64,000 nt of DNA, taken from an uncultured Methylophilaceae bacterium (lineage in GTDB: Bacteria; Pseudomonadota; Gammaproteobacteria; Burkholderiales; Methylophilaceae). Below are positions 1 through 9,316 of the stretch, piece after piece. Made by a program: the position numbers and the translations under genes. The notes beneath the pieces were generated by a model, which was not told the origin of the DNA, searched no databases, and worked only from the letters and a program-made list of their open reading frames with translations. Position 1 is the first letter of the stretch, and each line of letters starts with the position of its first letter. The DNA lies in NCBI GenBank assembly GCA_903834185.1, contig CAILHX010000031.1, positions 1-64,000 of the forward strand. Direction: 5' to 3'.

Positions 1-483
<483 letters not shown>

Positions 484-766
484 AATTCCTTGCTATATTT
501 ACTATTTTGATGACCATTACTGGCCATCCAATCGCTTGGCTTAAATCTCATTCGAATCGAACTGTATTACTACAGTAGATTCTATTTTTTGATGTAAGCA
601 CTTGTTGCTTGAGTTTGGCATTGCGATGAGGACAAAACAGCATTTCACTTTGACATGAAACCCTATCCAAATCCCACCACAATCAGCCTACCCACCAACA
701 AATACCCACACCTGTCAGTTGTCTGTTTTGTTAAAGAGCGTTGCTGCCGAAACAGCGAAGGTGCGC
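484..766 (-). other. rrn operon leader with boxA antitermination site
   Basis: Transcribed spacer between the rrn promoter and 16S, minus strand. It carries GCTCTTTAACA (complement of 729-739), matching the boxA element of proteobacterial rrn leaders, followed by CAGACAACTG and GGTGTGGGTA, similar to the boxC segment that follows boxA in E. coli. This is the expected NusB/NusE-dependent antitermination signal. The remainder, 484-728, is AT-rich leader that should pair with sequence beyond the 3' end of 16S during RNase III processing; that partner is outside the window. No gene is seen here. Confidence 0.85.
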
Positions 767-794
767 ATTATACCGACCAATTTTTCCCGGTCAA
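767..794 (-). promoter_or_regulatory. Strong sigma-70 rrn promoter
   Basis: On the minus strand TTGACC (complement of 789-794) and a perfect TATAAT (complement of 767-772) are separated by 16 bp. A GC-rich discriminator, GCGCACC, follows, as expected for a promoter under stringent control. Upstream (795-830) is AT-rich and could act as an UP element. It sits between the fMet tRNA and 16S, so the tRNA is not dependent on it. Confidence 0.88.
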
Positions 795-830
795 GAGAAT
801 GTTGCAACTTTATTTCTAAATCTTCATTTC

Positions 831-907
831 TGGTTGCGGGGGAAGGATTTGAACCTTCGACCTTCGGGTTATGAGCCCGACGAGCTGCCAGACTGCTCCA
901 CCCCGCG
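831..907 (-). tRNA. Initiator tRNA-fMet (CAT anticodon)
   Basis: A 77-nt minus-strand tRNA with encoded CCA. The acceptor 5' strand CGCGGGG pairs with CCCCGCA, leaving a C1 x A72 mismatch, and the anticodon stem has three consecutive G:C pairs around CTCATAA. Both are hallmarks of bacterial initiator tRNA rather than elongator tRNA-Met. It lies 59 bp downstream of tyrS and directly upstream of the rrn promoter, on the same strand as both. Confidence 0.97.
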
Positions 908-966
908 TCCGATTCGGCATATGTGTCGCCGAGAGGTGAGACTATAGCAGCTTTTGAAGTTTCGCG

Positions 967-2166
967 TCAACTAAGAATGCGGATTCTGGCAAACTTTCGC
1001 TTGCCGACTTGCGCTACCACAACCACGCCTGCAGCCAATTTCAGTGTTTTATCAATGACTTTCTCGCCATCCAGTTTGACGCCACCCTGCTCGATCATGC
1101 GCAGTGCATCCGAGGTGCTGGCGACCAGACCAGCCAGTTTCAATGCATTGGCGATCGCCAGACTGCCGTCCTGCGCCTGCAGACTGAACTCTTTCATCTC
1201 ATCGGGGATACCGCCCTGATGACGAGATTCGAAATCAGCCAGCGCCGCCTCTGCTGCTGCTTTGTTATGAAAGCGCGTCACGATCTCCTGTGCGAACGCC
1301 ACCTTTATATCCCTGGGGTTACGTCCGTCCGCTACTTCTTTCTTCCAACTATTAATAGTAGAGAGTGATTCAAATGATAGTAGCGTGATGTAGCGCCACA
1401 TCAATTCATCCGATACTGACATCAGCTTGCCGAATATCTCCTGCGGTGGTTCATTGATGCCCACATAGTTGCCCAGCGACTTGGACATCTTATTAACGCC
1501 ATCCAATCCTTCTAATAATGGCATGGTCAGAATGCACTGCGGCGACTGACCGAAATGCTTTTGCAATTCACGCCCCATTAATAGGTTGAATTTCTGGTCG
1601 GTGCCACCCAGTTCCAGATCGGCCTTTAATTCGACCGAATCGTAACCTTGCAATAAAGGATAGAGGAACTCATGGATGGCGATGGGCTGGTTACCTTTAT
1701 AACGCTTATTGAAATCGTCACGTTCCAGCATGCGCGCTACGGTATGGGTGGAAGCCAGACGTATCATGTCGGCGGCATCCAGTTTATTCATCCAGGCAGA
1801 ATTGAAAACCACCTCGGTCTGTTCCGGCTTGAGTATCTTGAATACCTGCTCGGTATAGGATTTGGCGTTTTCCTTGACCTGCTCTTTGGTCAGCGGCGGC
1901 CGTGTGGCGCTTTTGCCGGTGGGATCGCCTATCATGCCGGTGAAGTCGCCGATCAGAAAGTAGATCTGGTGCCCCAGGTCCTGGAGTTGGCGCAGTTTGT
2001 TGATCAGTACCGCATGCCCGAGATGCAGGTCCGGCGCAGTTGGGTCGAAGCCCGCCTTGACCCGCAGCGGTTTGCCTGTCTTGAGTTTGTCTACCAGCTC
2101 GTGCTCGACCAGTATCTCGTCAGAGCCGCGCTTGATGATTTCCAGCATTTCGGGGGCTTGCATCAT
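967..2166 (-). CDS. tyrS: Tyrosyl-tRNA synthetase (TyrZ-like type)
   Basis: Charges tRNA-Tyr with tyrosine in the cytoplasm; class I synthetase of about 399 aa. The N-terminal Rossmann domain has the HIGH-type motif as HLGH (near residue 49) within the [11 protein letters not shown] segment, and KMSKS is intact before LGNYVGI. A C-terminal S4-like RNA-binding domain covers roughly the last 60 residues. The [11 protein letters not shown] context and length fit the TyrZ-like subgroup rather than E. coli TyrS. An in-frame TTG lies two codons upstream, but ATG at 2166 is preferred. The gene is divergent from the M23 peptidase gene and reads toward tRNA-fMet and the rrn operon. Confidence 0.95.
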   Translation of the reverse strand: MMQAPEMLEIIKRGSDEILVEHELVDKLKTGKPLRVKAGFDPTAPDLHLGHAVLINKLRQLQDLGHQIYFLIGDFTGMIGDPTGKSATRPPLTKEQVKENAKSYTEQVFKILKPEQTEVVFNSAWMNKLDAADMIRLASTHTVARMLERDDFNKRYKGNQPIAIHEFLYPLLQGYDSVELKADLELGGTDQKFNLLMGRELQKHFGQSPQCILTMPLLEGLDGVNKMSKSLGNYVGINEPPQEIFGKLMSVSDELMWRYITLLSFESLSTINSWKKEVADGRNPRDIKVAFAQEIVTRFHNKAAAEAALADFESRHQGGIPDEMKEFSLQAQDGSLAIANALKLAGLVASTSDALRMIEQGGVKLDGEKVIDKTLKLAAGVVVVAQVGKRKFARIRILS

Positions 2167-2243
2167 ATGCAACTTACACTCTATTAAATAATTCTGTTAG
2201 CATTCTGCGCTGGCATATACATATATATAGATGGGCTTCGCCA

Positions 2244-3581
2244 GTGCTGAAAAAGATTCGCATTCTAACGCAAAAATATACCCCGCAGAAATACACCCTA
2301 GGCACGCACAAGCAGCGCATACGCTGGTTATTGGCGGCTTCTACCATTCCGTTGCTGGGGATATTGACTGCATTCGGTATCGCACCTTACACGTTACCGG
2401 AAAACGTACCGGTGATCGCGATCTCCCAGGAGATTCCCATGCCGGAGACCGGCGAGGCGTTGCCTGCAGATGCCGATACCGCGTCGTTATGGCGTCTGGA
2501 TGAGACTCAGCGCGGCGACACTCTGGCTTCGGTGTTATCCCGTCTCAATATACGCAACTCCGAAGCTGTCGCCTACTTAAGACAGGCTCCTGAAGCCAGC
2601 GCACTGGCAACCCAGTTGGTACCTGGGCGTACCCTGCTGGTCAAGACTACTGACCAGGGTGATTTAATCGAATTGCAGTTCCAACTGGATGGGGGAAATG
2701 CACTGGTCATAAAAAAATCCTCTACTGCAGCCGGATATTCTGCGCAAACTCAGGCCATGGCACTGGAAAAACGCGTGATCGTGAAATCCGCCGAGATTCG
2801 CAGTTCATTGTTCGCGGCGACCGATGAAGCAGATATCCCCGACGCCATCGCCACCAAGATCGCAGATATTTTCTCTTCAGAGATAGACTTCAATCAGGAC
2901 TTGCGTAGAGGTGACCACCTCACCGTGATCTATGAAGCGGCCTACAACAATGGCGAACTGATCAGAACCGGAAAAGTGCTGGCTGCCGAATTCGTGAATA
3001 AAGGCAAGGTACTGCGCGGCATCGCCTACGGTGATAATGGCTATTATTCACCCAACGGCATGAATCTGCATAAATCCTTCCTCAGATCGCCGCTGGAATT
3101 CACCCGCATCAGTTCAGGGTTCAGTCTGGCGCGATGGCATCCGATATTGAACACCATGCGCGCTCACAAAGGAGTTGATTACGCTGCCCCTATCGGCACC
3201 AAGGTAAAAGCGGTTGCGGATGCCACGGTGAGTTTTGTCGGTCAACAAGGGGGCTACGGCAACATGATCATTCTGGATCACCATAATGGCATTACCACCG
3301 TATATGGCCACCTGTCGCGTTTTGCTGCTGAAACCGTGCGCGGGCATGCCGTTCATCAAGGCGACGTCATCGGCTTTGTGGGCATGACCGGTCTGGCTAC
3401 CGGCCCGCATCTGCATTATGAATACCGCATCAATGGCGTTTTTCACGACCCGGTGACGGTGGCGTTACCTGCGTCCATCCCTCTTGCGGATTCCCAGCGC
3501 ATCAGCTTTATTGGTCACGCGAAACCGCTGCTGTCGCAACTGGACCTGTTGCATGACACAGACCTCGCTGCACTCGAGTAA
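2244..3581 (+). CDS. M23 family metallopeptidase, membrane-anchored
   Basis: Predicted zinc peptidase acting on periplasmic peptidoglycan, 445 aa. An N-terminal hydrophobic segment (about residues 28-48) follows a basic stretch and should act as signal anchor. A middle region resembles the OapA/LysM-like and Csd3-type N-terminal domains (a DTLASVLSRLNI segment near residue 94). The C-terminal LytM domain (about residues 285-405) has HKGVDYA and HLHYE, which provide the zinc ligands of the HxxxD and HxH type, so it looks catalytically competent (MepM/NlpD-like endopeptidase). It is divergent from tyrS and ends 13 bp before anmK, suggesting co-transcription with peptidoglycan recycling. Bond specificity cannot be read from sequence. 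Confidence 0.9.
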   Translation: MLKKIRILTQKYTPQKYTLGTHKQRIRWLLAASTIPLLGILTAFGIAPYTLPENVPVIAISQEIPMPETGEALPADADTASLWRLDETQRGDTLASVLSRLNIRNSEAVAYLRQAPEASALATQLVPGRTLLVKTTDQGDLIELQFQLDGGNALVIKKSSTAAGYSAQTQAMALEKRVIVKSAEIRSSLFAATDEADIPDAIATKIADIFSSEIDFNQDLRRGDHLTVIYEAAYNNGELIRTGKVLAAEFVNKGKVLRGIAYGDNGYYSPNGMNLHKSFLRSPLEFTRISSGFSLARWHPILNTMRAHKGVDYAAPIGTKVKAVADATVSFVGQQGGYGNMIILDHHNGITTVYGHLSRFAAETVRGHAVHQGDVIGFVGMTGLATGPHLHYEYRINGVFHDPVTVALPASIPLADSQRISFIGHAKPLLSQLDLLHDTDLAALE

Positions 3582-3594
3582 TGCAAAGCTAACA

Positions 3595-4680
3595 ATGCAA
3601 TACTATGCGGGACTCATGTCAGGCACCAGCCTGGATGGGGTGGATGCCGCATTGGTATGTTTTGCAGACAATACCTGCAGCGTCACCCACACACAGTATG
3701 TGCCCTACCCGCCTGAATTGAAGCAGACGCTGCTGCAACTGCATACACCCAGCCATAACGAACTCGAACACAGTCAACTGGTCGCCATTTTATTGGCACA
3801 CCTTTATGCAGAAGCCGTACAGGGACTAAAGAACAGTTTAGCGGAAGGGGCTTCAATCACCGCTATCGGCTGCCATGGCCAGACCATACGCCACCGCCCC
3901 GAACTCGGCTTTACCCTGCAACTGAATAACCCCGCGTATCTAGCCGAACTGACCGGCATTACCGTGGTGGCCGATTTTCGTAGCCGTGACATCGCAGCCG
4001 GCGGCCAGGGAGCTCCGCTGGTTCCGGCATTTCATGCCAATGTCTTTGCTCATTCCACCATACACCGCACCATCCTGAATATCGGCGGCATCAGCAATCT
4101 GACAGATCTGCCTCTTAATGGTGCGATTTCCGGTTTCGATTGCGGCTTGGGCAACTTGCTGATGGATGCCTGGTGTCAACGCCACACAGGCGCGGACTAT
4201 GATAATGATGGTGCATGGGCAGCTGGTGGAACAGTTATTGCTCCATTGCTTTCCGAGTTGCTGGCGCATCCATTTTTCGATCAGGCGCCACCTAAAAGCA
4301 CGGGGCGCGATATGTTCAATATGAGTTGGCTGGAAAAACAATTACAACCCGGGTATGCGCCCCAGAATGTTCAAGCCACTTTGCTGGAATTCAGTGCCCG
4401 CGGCATCGCAGATGCGGTGCAACGATATTGCCCGGACACGCAGGAGTTATACCTGTGCGGCGGCGGCGCGCATAACGGCGCATTGATAGCACGCCTGAAA
4501 CAGTTATTACCAATCGTCATCGCAGCCACAGATAAGCTTGGTATCGGTGCCGATTGGGTAGAAGCAGCGGCTTTTGCATGGCTTGCCAAGCAGACGCTGG
4601 AAAACAAACCCGGCAACCTGCCATCGGTGACAGGCGCTTCCGGATACCGCGTACTCGGTGCGATTTACCCGGGCGCTTGA
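3595..4680 (+). CDS. anmK: Anhydro-N-acetylmuramic acid kinase
   Basis: Converts anhMurNAc from recycled cell wall to MurNAc-6-phosphate with ATP. The 361-aa protein begins MQYYAGLMSGTSLDGVDAAL, which contains the family's MSGTSLDG phosphate-binding motif, so the ATG at 3595 is chosen over a reading frame open further upstream. Other family landmarks are GCHGQTIRH, NIGGISNLT, GFDCGLGN followed by LMDAW, and GGGAHN near the C-terminus. Length matches the family (about 365-375 aa). It lies immediately downstream of the M23 peptidase and complements AmgK and MurU, encoded on the opposite strand at 7383-9105. Confidence 0.95.
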   Translation: MQYYAGLMSGTSLDGVDAALVCFADNTCSVTHTQYVPYPPELKQTLLQLHTPSHNELEHSQLVAILLAHLYAEAVQGLKNSLAEGASITAIGCHGQTIRHRPELGFTLQLNNPAYLAELTGITVVADFRSRDIAAGGQGAPLVPAFHANVFAHSTIHRTILNIGGISNLTDLPLNGAISGFDCGLGNLLMDAWCQRHTGADYDNDGAWAAGGTVIAPLLSELLAHPFFDQAPPKSTGRDMFNMSWLEKQLQPGYAPQNVQATLLEFSARGIADAVQRYCPDTQELYLCGGGAHNGALIARLKQLLPIVIAATDKLGIGADWVEAAAFAWLAKQTLENKPGNLPSVTGASGYRVLGAIYPGA

Positions 4681-4745
4681 TACAATGAAGCGTAGATTTC
4701 ATTCCCAATAAATTACCTGGACAAATATAGTCAAGACAAAATTAT

Positions 4746-6038
4746 ATGAAACCGACCAAAGCCACCATTACCTTTGACAACGGCAGCAAAACCATAGAGT
4801 TGCCTATACTATCCGGCACGCTGGGAGAAGACGTCATTGATATTCGTGCCCTGGGGAAGCATGGTTATTTCACTTATGACCCGGGCTTCCTGTCTACCGC
4901 CAGCTGCAGTTCAGACATCACCTTTATCGATGGTGAAAAAGGACTGTTATATTATCGCGGTTACCCGATAGAACAACTGGCGGAACAGTGCGACTTCATG
5001 GAAGTCTCCTACCTGCTGATGAACGGCGAATTGCCGAATGCAGAGCAGAAGCAGAGCTTTACCAACACCATACGCAGCCACACCATGCTGCACGACCAGC
5101 TCACTAATGTATTTCGCGGTTTCAGGCGCGACGCCCACCCCATGGCTGTCATGGTCGGCGTGGTCGGCTCGATGTCGGCTTTCTACCACGACGCGCTTGA
5201 CGTGCATGACCCGCAGCACCGGGAGGTCTCATCCTACCGTCTGCTGGCCAAGGTGCCGACCATCGCAGCATGGAGCTACAAATACAATCTGGGACAGCCA
5301 TTCATCTATCCGCAGAACCGCTTTAACTATGCGCAGAATTTCCTGCACATGATGTTCGCAACACCTTGCGAGACCACCGAACCTAATTCAATATTGGCCG
5401 ACGCTTTTGAAAAGATACTCATTCTGCATGCTGACCATGAACAGAACGCGTCCACCTCCACCGTGAGGCTGGTAGGCTCCAGCGGCGCCAATCCGTTCGC
5501 CTGTGTCTCCGCAGGTATCGCTTCGCTATGGGGTCCGGCGCACGGAGGTGCCAACGAAGCCACGCTCAAGATGCTGGAAGAGATAGGCGACGTCAGCCGT
5601 ATTGATACCTATATCAAAAGAGCCAAGGATAAATCGGATACTTTCCGCTTGATGGGTTTCGGGCATCGCGTATATCGCAATATGGATCCGCGTGCCGCCA
5701 TCATGCGTCAAACCTGCCATCAGGTACTGGACGAACTGGGGCTGCACGACGACCCGATCTTCAAGCTGGCTCTGAAGCTGGAGCAAATCGCACTGGAAGA
5801 TGAGTACTTTGTGAGTAAAAAACTGTACCCGAATGTGGATTTCTATTCAGGGATCGTGATGCGCGCGATGGGCATCCCCGATTCCATGTTCACCGCTATT
5901 TTCGCCATGGCACGCACTGCCGGCTGGATCGCGCAATGGAGCGAAATGATCGCGCACCCTGAAGCCCGCATAGGTCGTCCGCGCCAACTCTATACCGGGG
6001 AAAATCGCAGAGACGTGATTCCTGTGGCAAAACGCTGA
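4746..6038 (+). CDS. gltA: Citrate synthase, type II
   Basis: Condenses oxaloacetate and acetyl-CoA to citrate at the entry to the TCA cycle. At 430 aa it has the length of the hexameric, NADH-sensitive Gram-negative type. Catalytic and substrate-binding motifs are visible: [20 protein letters not shown] with its catalytic His, GFGHRVY, and YPNVDFYSG with the catalytic Asp. The N-terminal beta-rich domain typical of type II is present ([12 protein letters not shown]...). It is transcribed alone, 65 bp after anmK, and converges on pfp across a hairpin. Confidence 0.97.
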   Translation: MKPTKATITFDNGSKTIELPILSGTLGEDVIDIRALGKHGYFTYDPGFLSTASCSSDITFIDGEKGLLYYRGYPIEQLAEQCDFMEVSYLLMNGELPNAEQKQSFTNTIRSHTMLHDQLTNVFRGFRRDAHPMAVMVGVVGSMSAFYHDALDVHDPQHREVSSYRLLAKVPTIAAWSYKYNLGQPFIYPQNRFNYAQNFLHMMFATPCETTEPNSILADAFEKILILHADHEQNASTSTVRLVGSSGANPFACVSAGIASLWGPAHGGANEATLKMLEEIGDVSRIDTYIKRAKDKSDTFRLMGFGHRVYRNMDPRAAIMRQTCHQVLDELGLHDDPIFKLALKLEQIALEDEYFVSKKLYPNVDFYSGIVMRAMGIPDSMFTAIFAMARTAGWIAQWSEMIAHPEARIGRPRQLYTGENRRDVIPVAKR

Positions 6039-6039
6039 A

Positions 6040-6074
6040 GCAAAGGCCTGGAATCAGAATATCCAGGCTTTTGC
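6040..6074. terminator. Hairpin between convergent gltA and pfp
   Basis: Arms GCAAAGGCCTGGA (6040-6052) and TCCAGGCTTTTGC (6062-6074) pair over 13 bp with one G-T wobble and a 9-nt loop. It lies exactly between the two convergent stop codons, so it probably ends transcription from both sides. No clear T-tract follows on the plus strand, so an intrinsic terminator is likely but not certain. Confidence 0.6.
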
Positions 6075-6075
6075 C

Positions 6076-7341
6076 TCAGATCTTGAATTCGCCTTTCAGT
6101 TTTTTCGCAACAGACGCATTCTTCAGCCTGACGTACGCAGGCAGCCCATCCTTGTACGGCGGGTAATCTTCTCCGGCGATCAATGGCTGCAGATAGGTGC
6201 GGCATTGCGGGGTGATGCCGAAACCATCGCGTGAGATGAAGCTTCTCGGCATTTTCTTCTCCACGTTGGCGACATCCTTGAGCTTGGCTACCCCTAGCCT
6301 CCATTTATACGGACTGTCCGACTTGCGCACGATCGTCGGCATCACTGCAGTGCGTCCATCAAGCGCCAACTCTACGGCAGCTTTGCCCAGCGCATAGGCC
6401 TGCTCAACATCCGTTCTGGAAGCGATATGGCGCGCAGCACGCTGCAGATAGTCTGCCACCGCCCAGTGATATTTGTAGCCCAGCGCATCCTTGACCATAT
6501 TTGCAACCACCGGAGCCGCGCCGCCCAGCTGGGCATGACCGAAAGCATCCTTAAGGCCGGATTCAGCCAGAAATTTACCGTCGGCGTCCTTGACGCCTTC
6601 AGACACGATAACGGAACAGTACCCGTGCTTTTTCACCATGTGATCCACCTTCGCCAGGAATTTCTCCTGATTGAATTCGATCTCGGGGAACAGGATCACT
6701 ATAGGCAATTCGCAATCGGCAGAAGATGCCATGCCACCTGCCGCAGCGATCCAGCCTGCATGACGCCCCATTACTTCCATCACAAACACCTTGGTCGAAG
6801 TTTTGCACATGGAGGCCACATCAAAACTGGCTTCGCGCGCAGATACGGCAATATACTTGGCGACAGAGCCGAACCCGGGGCAGCAATCGGTGATCGGCAG
6901 ATCGTTATCTACCGTCTTTGGCACATGGATGGCCTGTAGTGGATAACCCATCGTCTGGGCGATTTGCGAAACCTTGAGGCAAGTGTCGGCAGAGTCTCCG
7001 CCACCGTTGTAAAAGAAGTAGCCTATGTTATGTGCTTTGAACACTTCGACCAGACGCTCGTATTCCGCCTTGTTTTGATCCAGCCCCTTCAACTTGTAGC
7101 GGCACGAACCGAATGCGCCGGAAGGGGTGTAACGTAACGCAGCGATATCCTTTTTCGATTCTTTGCCGGTATCTATCAGATCCTCGGTCAGCGCGCCTAT
7201 GATGCCGTTGCGCCCGGCATACAGCTTGCCGATCTTGTCTTTATGCTTGCGCGCAGTTTCAATGACCCCGCAGGCAGAGGCGTTGATGACGGAAGTCACA
7301 CCACCGGACTGGGCGTAAAACGCATTTTTTGGTTTAGCCAT
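6076..7341 (-). CDS. pfp: Pyrophosphate-type 6-phosphofructokinase
   Basis: Predicted reversible PPi-dependent phosphorylation of fructose-6-phosphate, cytosolic, 421 aa. The active-site loop reads NGGGDSADT: aspartate occupies the position that is glycine in ATP enzymes (GGDGS), and PKTVDND has lysine in the second discriminating position. Both mark PPi-PFKs. The usual preceding Asp (GGDDS) or Asn (GGNDS) is Gly here. MGRHAGWIA and SEGV segments fit the PFK fold. ATG at 7341 is preceded by AGGAG at 8-nt spacing; an in-frame GTG is two codons earlier. PPi use would save ATP and permit gluconeogenic flux. Residue assignment is from recalled family alignments. Confidence 0.88.
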   Translation of the reverse strand: MAKPKNAFYAQSGGVTSVINASACGVIETARKHKDKIGKLYAGRNGIIGALTEDLIDTGKESKKDIAALRYTPSGAFGSCRYKLKGLDQNKAEYERLVEVFKAHNIGYFFYNGGGDSADTCLKVSQIAQTMGYPLQAIHVPKTVDNDLPITDCCPGFGSVAKYIAVSAREASFDVASMCKTSTKVFVMEVMGRHAGWIAAAGGMASSADCELPIVILFPEIEFNQEKFLAKVDHMVKKHGYCSVIVSEGVKDADGKFLAESGLKDAFGHAQLGGAAPVVANMVKDALGYKYHWAVADYLQRAARHIASRTDVEQAYALGKAAVELALDGRTAVMPTIVRKSDSPYKWRLGVAKLKDVANVEKKMPRSFISRDGFGITPQCRTYLQPLIAGEDYPPYKDGLPAYVRLKNASVAKKLKGEFKI

Positions 7342-7382
7342 ATTCACTCTCCTTTTTGAAGATGTTGCCTGGTGTTGTCATC

Positions 7383-8069
7383 CTAGGTTTCACTACTCAG
7401 CATTCTATCCAATTCGGCCAATCGTTGCGGGGTTCCGATATCCATCCATCGCCCGGCAAAAAACTCTCCGCCTACTTGCTGCGTCGCCATCGCTGCTCGT
7501 AATAAAGGCGCGAGCCTGGCTTTACTGCCATTCACAATACCTATAAACAGACGGGGATGATAAACGCCTATGCCGCTGAACGTGAGCATATGCTCGCCCG
7601 TCCCCGCTACGCGATCCTTACTCAGCGCAAAATCACCCTGTGCATTGTGCTCTGGATTATTCACCAGCACTAACCATGCCAGCATGCCAGGCGGAAACTC
7701 CCGATTTAGCTGTGCATAATCAAAATCGCAAAAGATATCGCCATTGATTACCAGGAATGGTTCATTTCCCTGCTCGCCACCCAACAAATGCAAAGCATGC
7801 GCGATACCGCCTGCGGTTTCCAGTGCTTCTGCTTCGGGTGAATACCTAATCTGCACGCCATATTGGCTGCCGTCACCCAATACAGCTTCAATCTGATGCC
7901 CAAGATATGCGTGATTTATTACCAACTGATGAAAGCCCGCCTGTGCCAGCTTTTCTATATGCCAGACAATGAGCGGTTTCCCGCCTGCCGGCAATAAAGG
8001 TTTAGGCGCATGGTCGGTAAGTGGCCGCATGCGTTCTCCACGACCGGCAGCGAGAATCATTGCTCTCAA
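7383..8069 (-). CDS. murU: N-acetylmuramate alpha-1-phosphate uridylyltransferase
   Basis: Makes UDP-MurNAc from MurNAc-1-phosphate and UTP in the peptidoglycan recycling bypass. The 228-aa nucleotidyltransferase starts MRAMILAAGRGERMRPLT, containing the GXGxRxxPLT-type UTP site. Further markers are KPLLPAGGKPLI, TAGGI, NGDIFCDF and WMDIGTP. The start is TTG at 8069, chosen because it restores the canonical family N-terminus; the first ATG is three codons in. It lies 28 bp downstream of amgK on the same strand, the usual pairing. Confidence 0.92.
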   Translation of the reverse strand: MRAMILAAGRGERMRPLTDHAPKPLLPAGGKPLIVWHIEKLAQAGFHQLVINHAYLGHQIEAVLGDGSQYGVQIRYSPEAEALETAGGIAHALHLLGGEQGNEPFLVINGDIFCDFDYAQLNREFPPGMLAWLVLVNNPEHNAQGDFALSKDRVAGTGEHMLTFSGIGVYHPRLFIGIVNGSKARLAPLLRAAMATQQVGGEFFAGRWMDIGTPQRLAELDRMLSSET

Positions 8070-8097
8070 TTCATGGCTCTCAACTGGCTGGTCTCAT

Positions 8098-9105
8098 TTA
8101 AAAGGTCATCCCGATCTGCGGTTGCTTGCCTTCCAGTTCATCCAGCAGATACAGCATAGGCTTCAACTCAATGTAACGCTCGCAGGTCTTGCGCAGATAC
8201 GCCATTACCAACGGCATATCTTTAAGGTAACCGTCCTTGCCATCGCGGTGATAGAGCCGTGCAAAAATACCAAGCACTTTGATATGGCGCTGCGCGCCCA
8301 TCCATTCAAAATCGCGATAGAACTCGCCAAAATCCAGTGCGACAGGCAAACCGACTTTGCGCGCCTGCTCCCAATAACGTATCGTCCAATCCAATATTTT
8401 CTCTTCTTCCCAGCTGATGTAAGCATCCTTGAGCAGCGAGACCAGATCATAGGTGATCGCACCATACACGGCATCCTGAAAATCCAGAATACCTGGATTG
8501 TTCTCGCATAACATCAGGTTGCGCGAGTGGTAATCTCTATGCACATAAACCCGTCCCTGCGCCAGAATATTGCGATTTAGCAAATCAAATGTCTGCTTTA
8601 GCACGACCTGCTGAGCCGGACTGACTTCAGTACCAAGATGTTTGGCGATGTACCATTCCGGAAATAGCTGTAGCTCGCGTGCGAGCAGTGCTTCGTCATA
8701 ATCCGGCAGTACACCGGGTTGACTTGCACGTTGAATAGTAACAAGCGCACTTGCGGCATCACGATAGAGCTGGTCGGCATATTGCTTGCCATTTTGTGCA
8801 TTAAGCGCATCAAGGTAGGTTCTGGCGCCCAGATCCGTCAGCAACAAAAACCCTTGCTCCAGATCCTGCGCCAAAACTTCCGGCACATTGGCACCCGCGT
8901 TGGCAAATAACTGCGATACGCGTATGAATGGCTTGCAGTCTTCATGTTCAGGGGGCGCATCCATGACGATCAAGGTTTTATGATCGATGAAGCTCACGCG
9001 AAAATAACGTCGAAAACTCGCATCTGCCGAAGCCGGCGCCAACGTAAACGCTTTGTCGGGATAAATCCCGGTTAGCCAGTCATGAATTTTAGCCAATCGT
9101 TGCAA
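8098..9105 (-). CDS. amgK: N-acetylmuramate/N-acetylglucosamine anomeric kinase
   Basis: Phosphorylates MurNAc or GlcNAc at the anomeric carbon, feeding MurU. The 335-aa protein has the aminoglycoside-phosphotransferase (APH-like) kinase fold: ASADASFRRYFRV near the N-terminus, catalytic VHRDYHSRNLM (HxDxxxxN) and metal-binding LDFQDAVYG (DxD-like). The only plausible start is TTG at 9105, so amgK and murU both use TTG. The pair allows UDP-MurNAc synthesis that bypasses MurA and, in Pseudomonas, gives intrinsic fosfomycin tolerance; that consequence is inference here. The gene is divergent from lptD across 211 bp. Confidence 0.92.
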   Translation of the reverse strand: MQRLAKIHDWLTGIYPDKAFTLAPASADASFRRYFRVSFIDHKTLIVMDAPPEHEDCKPFIRVSQLFANAGANVPEVLAQDLEQGFLLLTDLGARTYLDALNAQNGKQYADQLYRDAASALVTIQRASQPGVLPDYDEALLARELQLFPEWYIAKHLGTEVSPAQQVVLKQTFDLLNRNILAQGRVYVHRDYHSRNLMLCENNPGILDFQDAVYGAITYDLVSLLKDAYISWEEEKILDWTIRYWEQARKVGLPVALDFGEFYRDFEWMGAQRHIKVLGIFARLYHRDGKDGYLKDMPLVMAYLRKTCERYIELKPMLYLLDELEGKQPQIGMTF

Positions 9106-9316
9106 AATTTAACCTTTATGCCTATTTCTAAAGTAGAAAATCAACTTAATATGCTAAGGTACTGCCAATCATGAAAATTTTAATAAGAAACTACGGACAT
9201 ATCGCCCGGAAGTCAAGATTGGTGCGGCTTTAGCGTTCTTTAGGCGTTTCTTTATAGTAGAATCAAAACGATTTTATCATTACAAAAAGCAAATCAGACC
9301 CCCTTATTTTCTGTAC

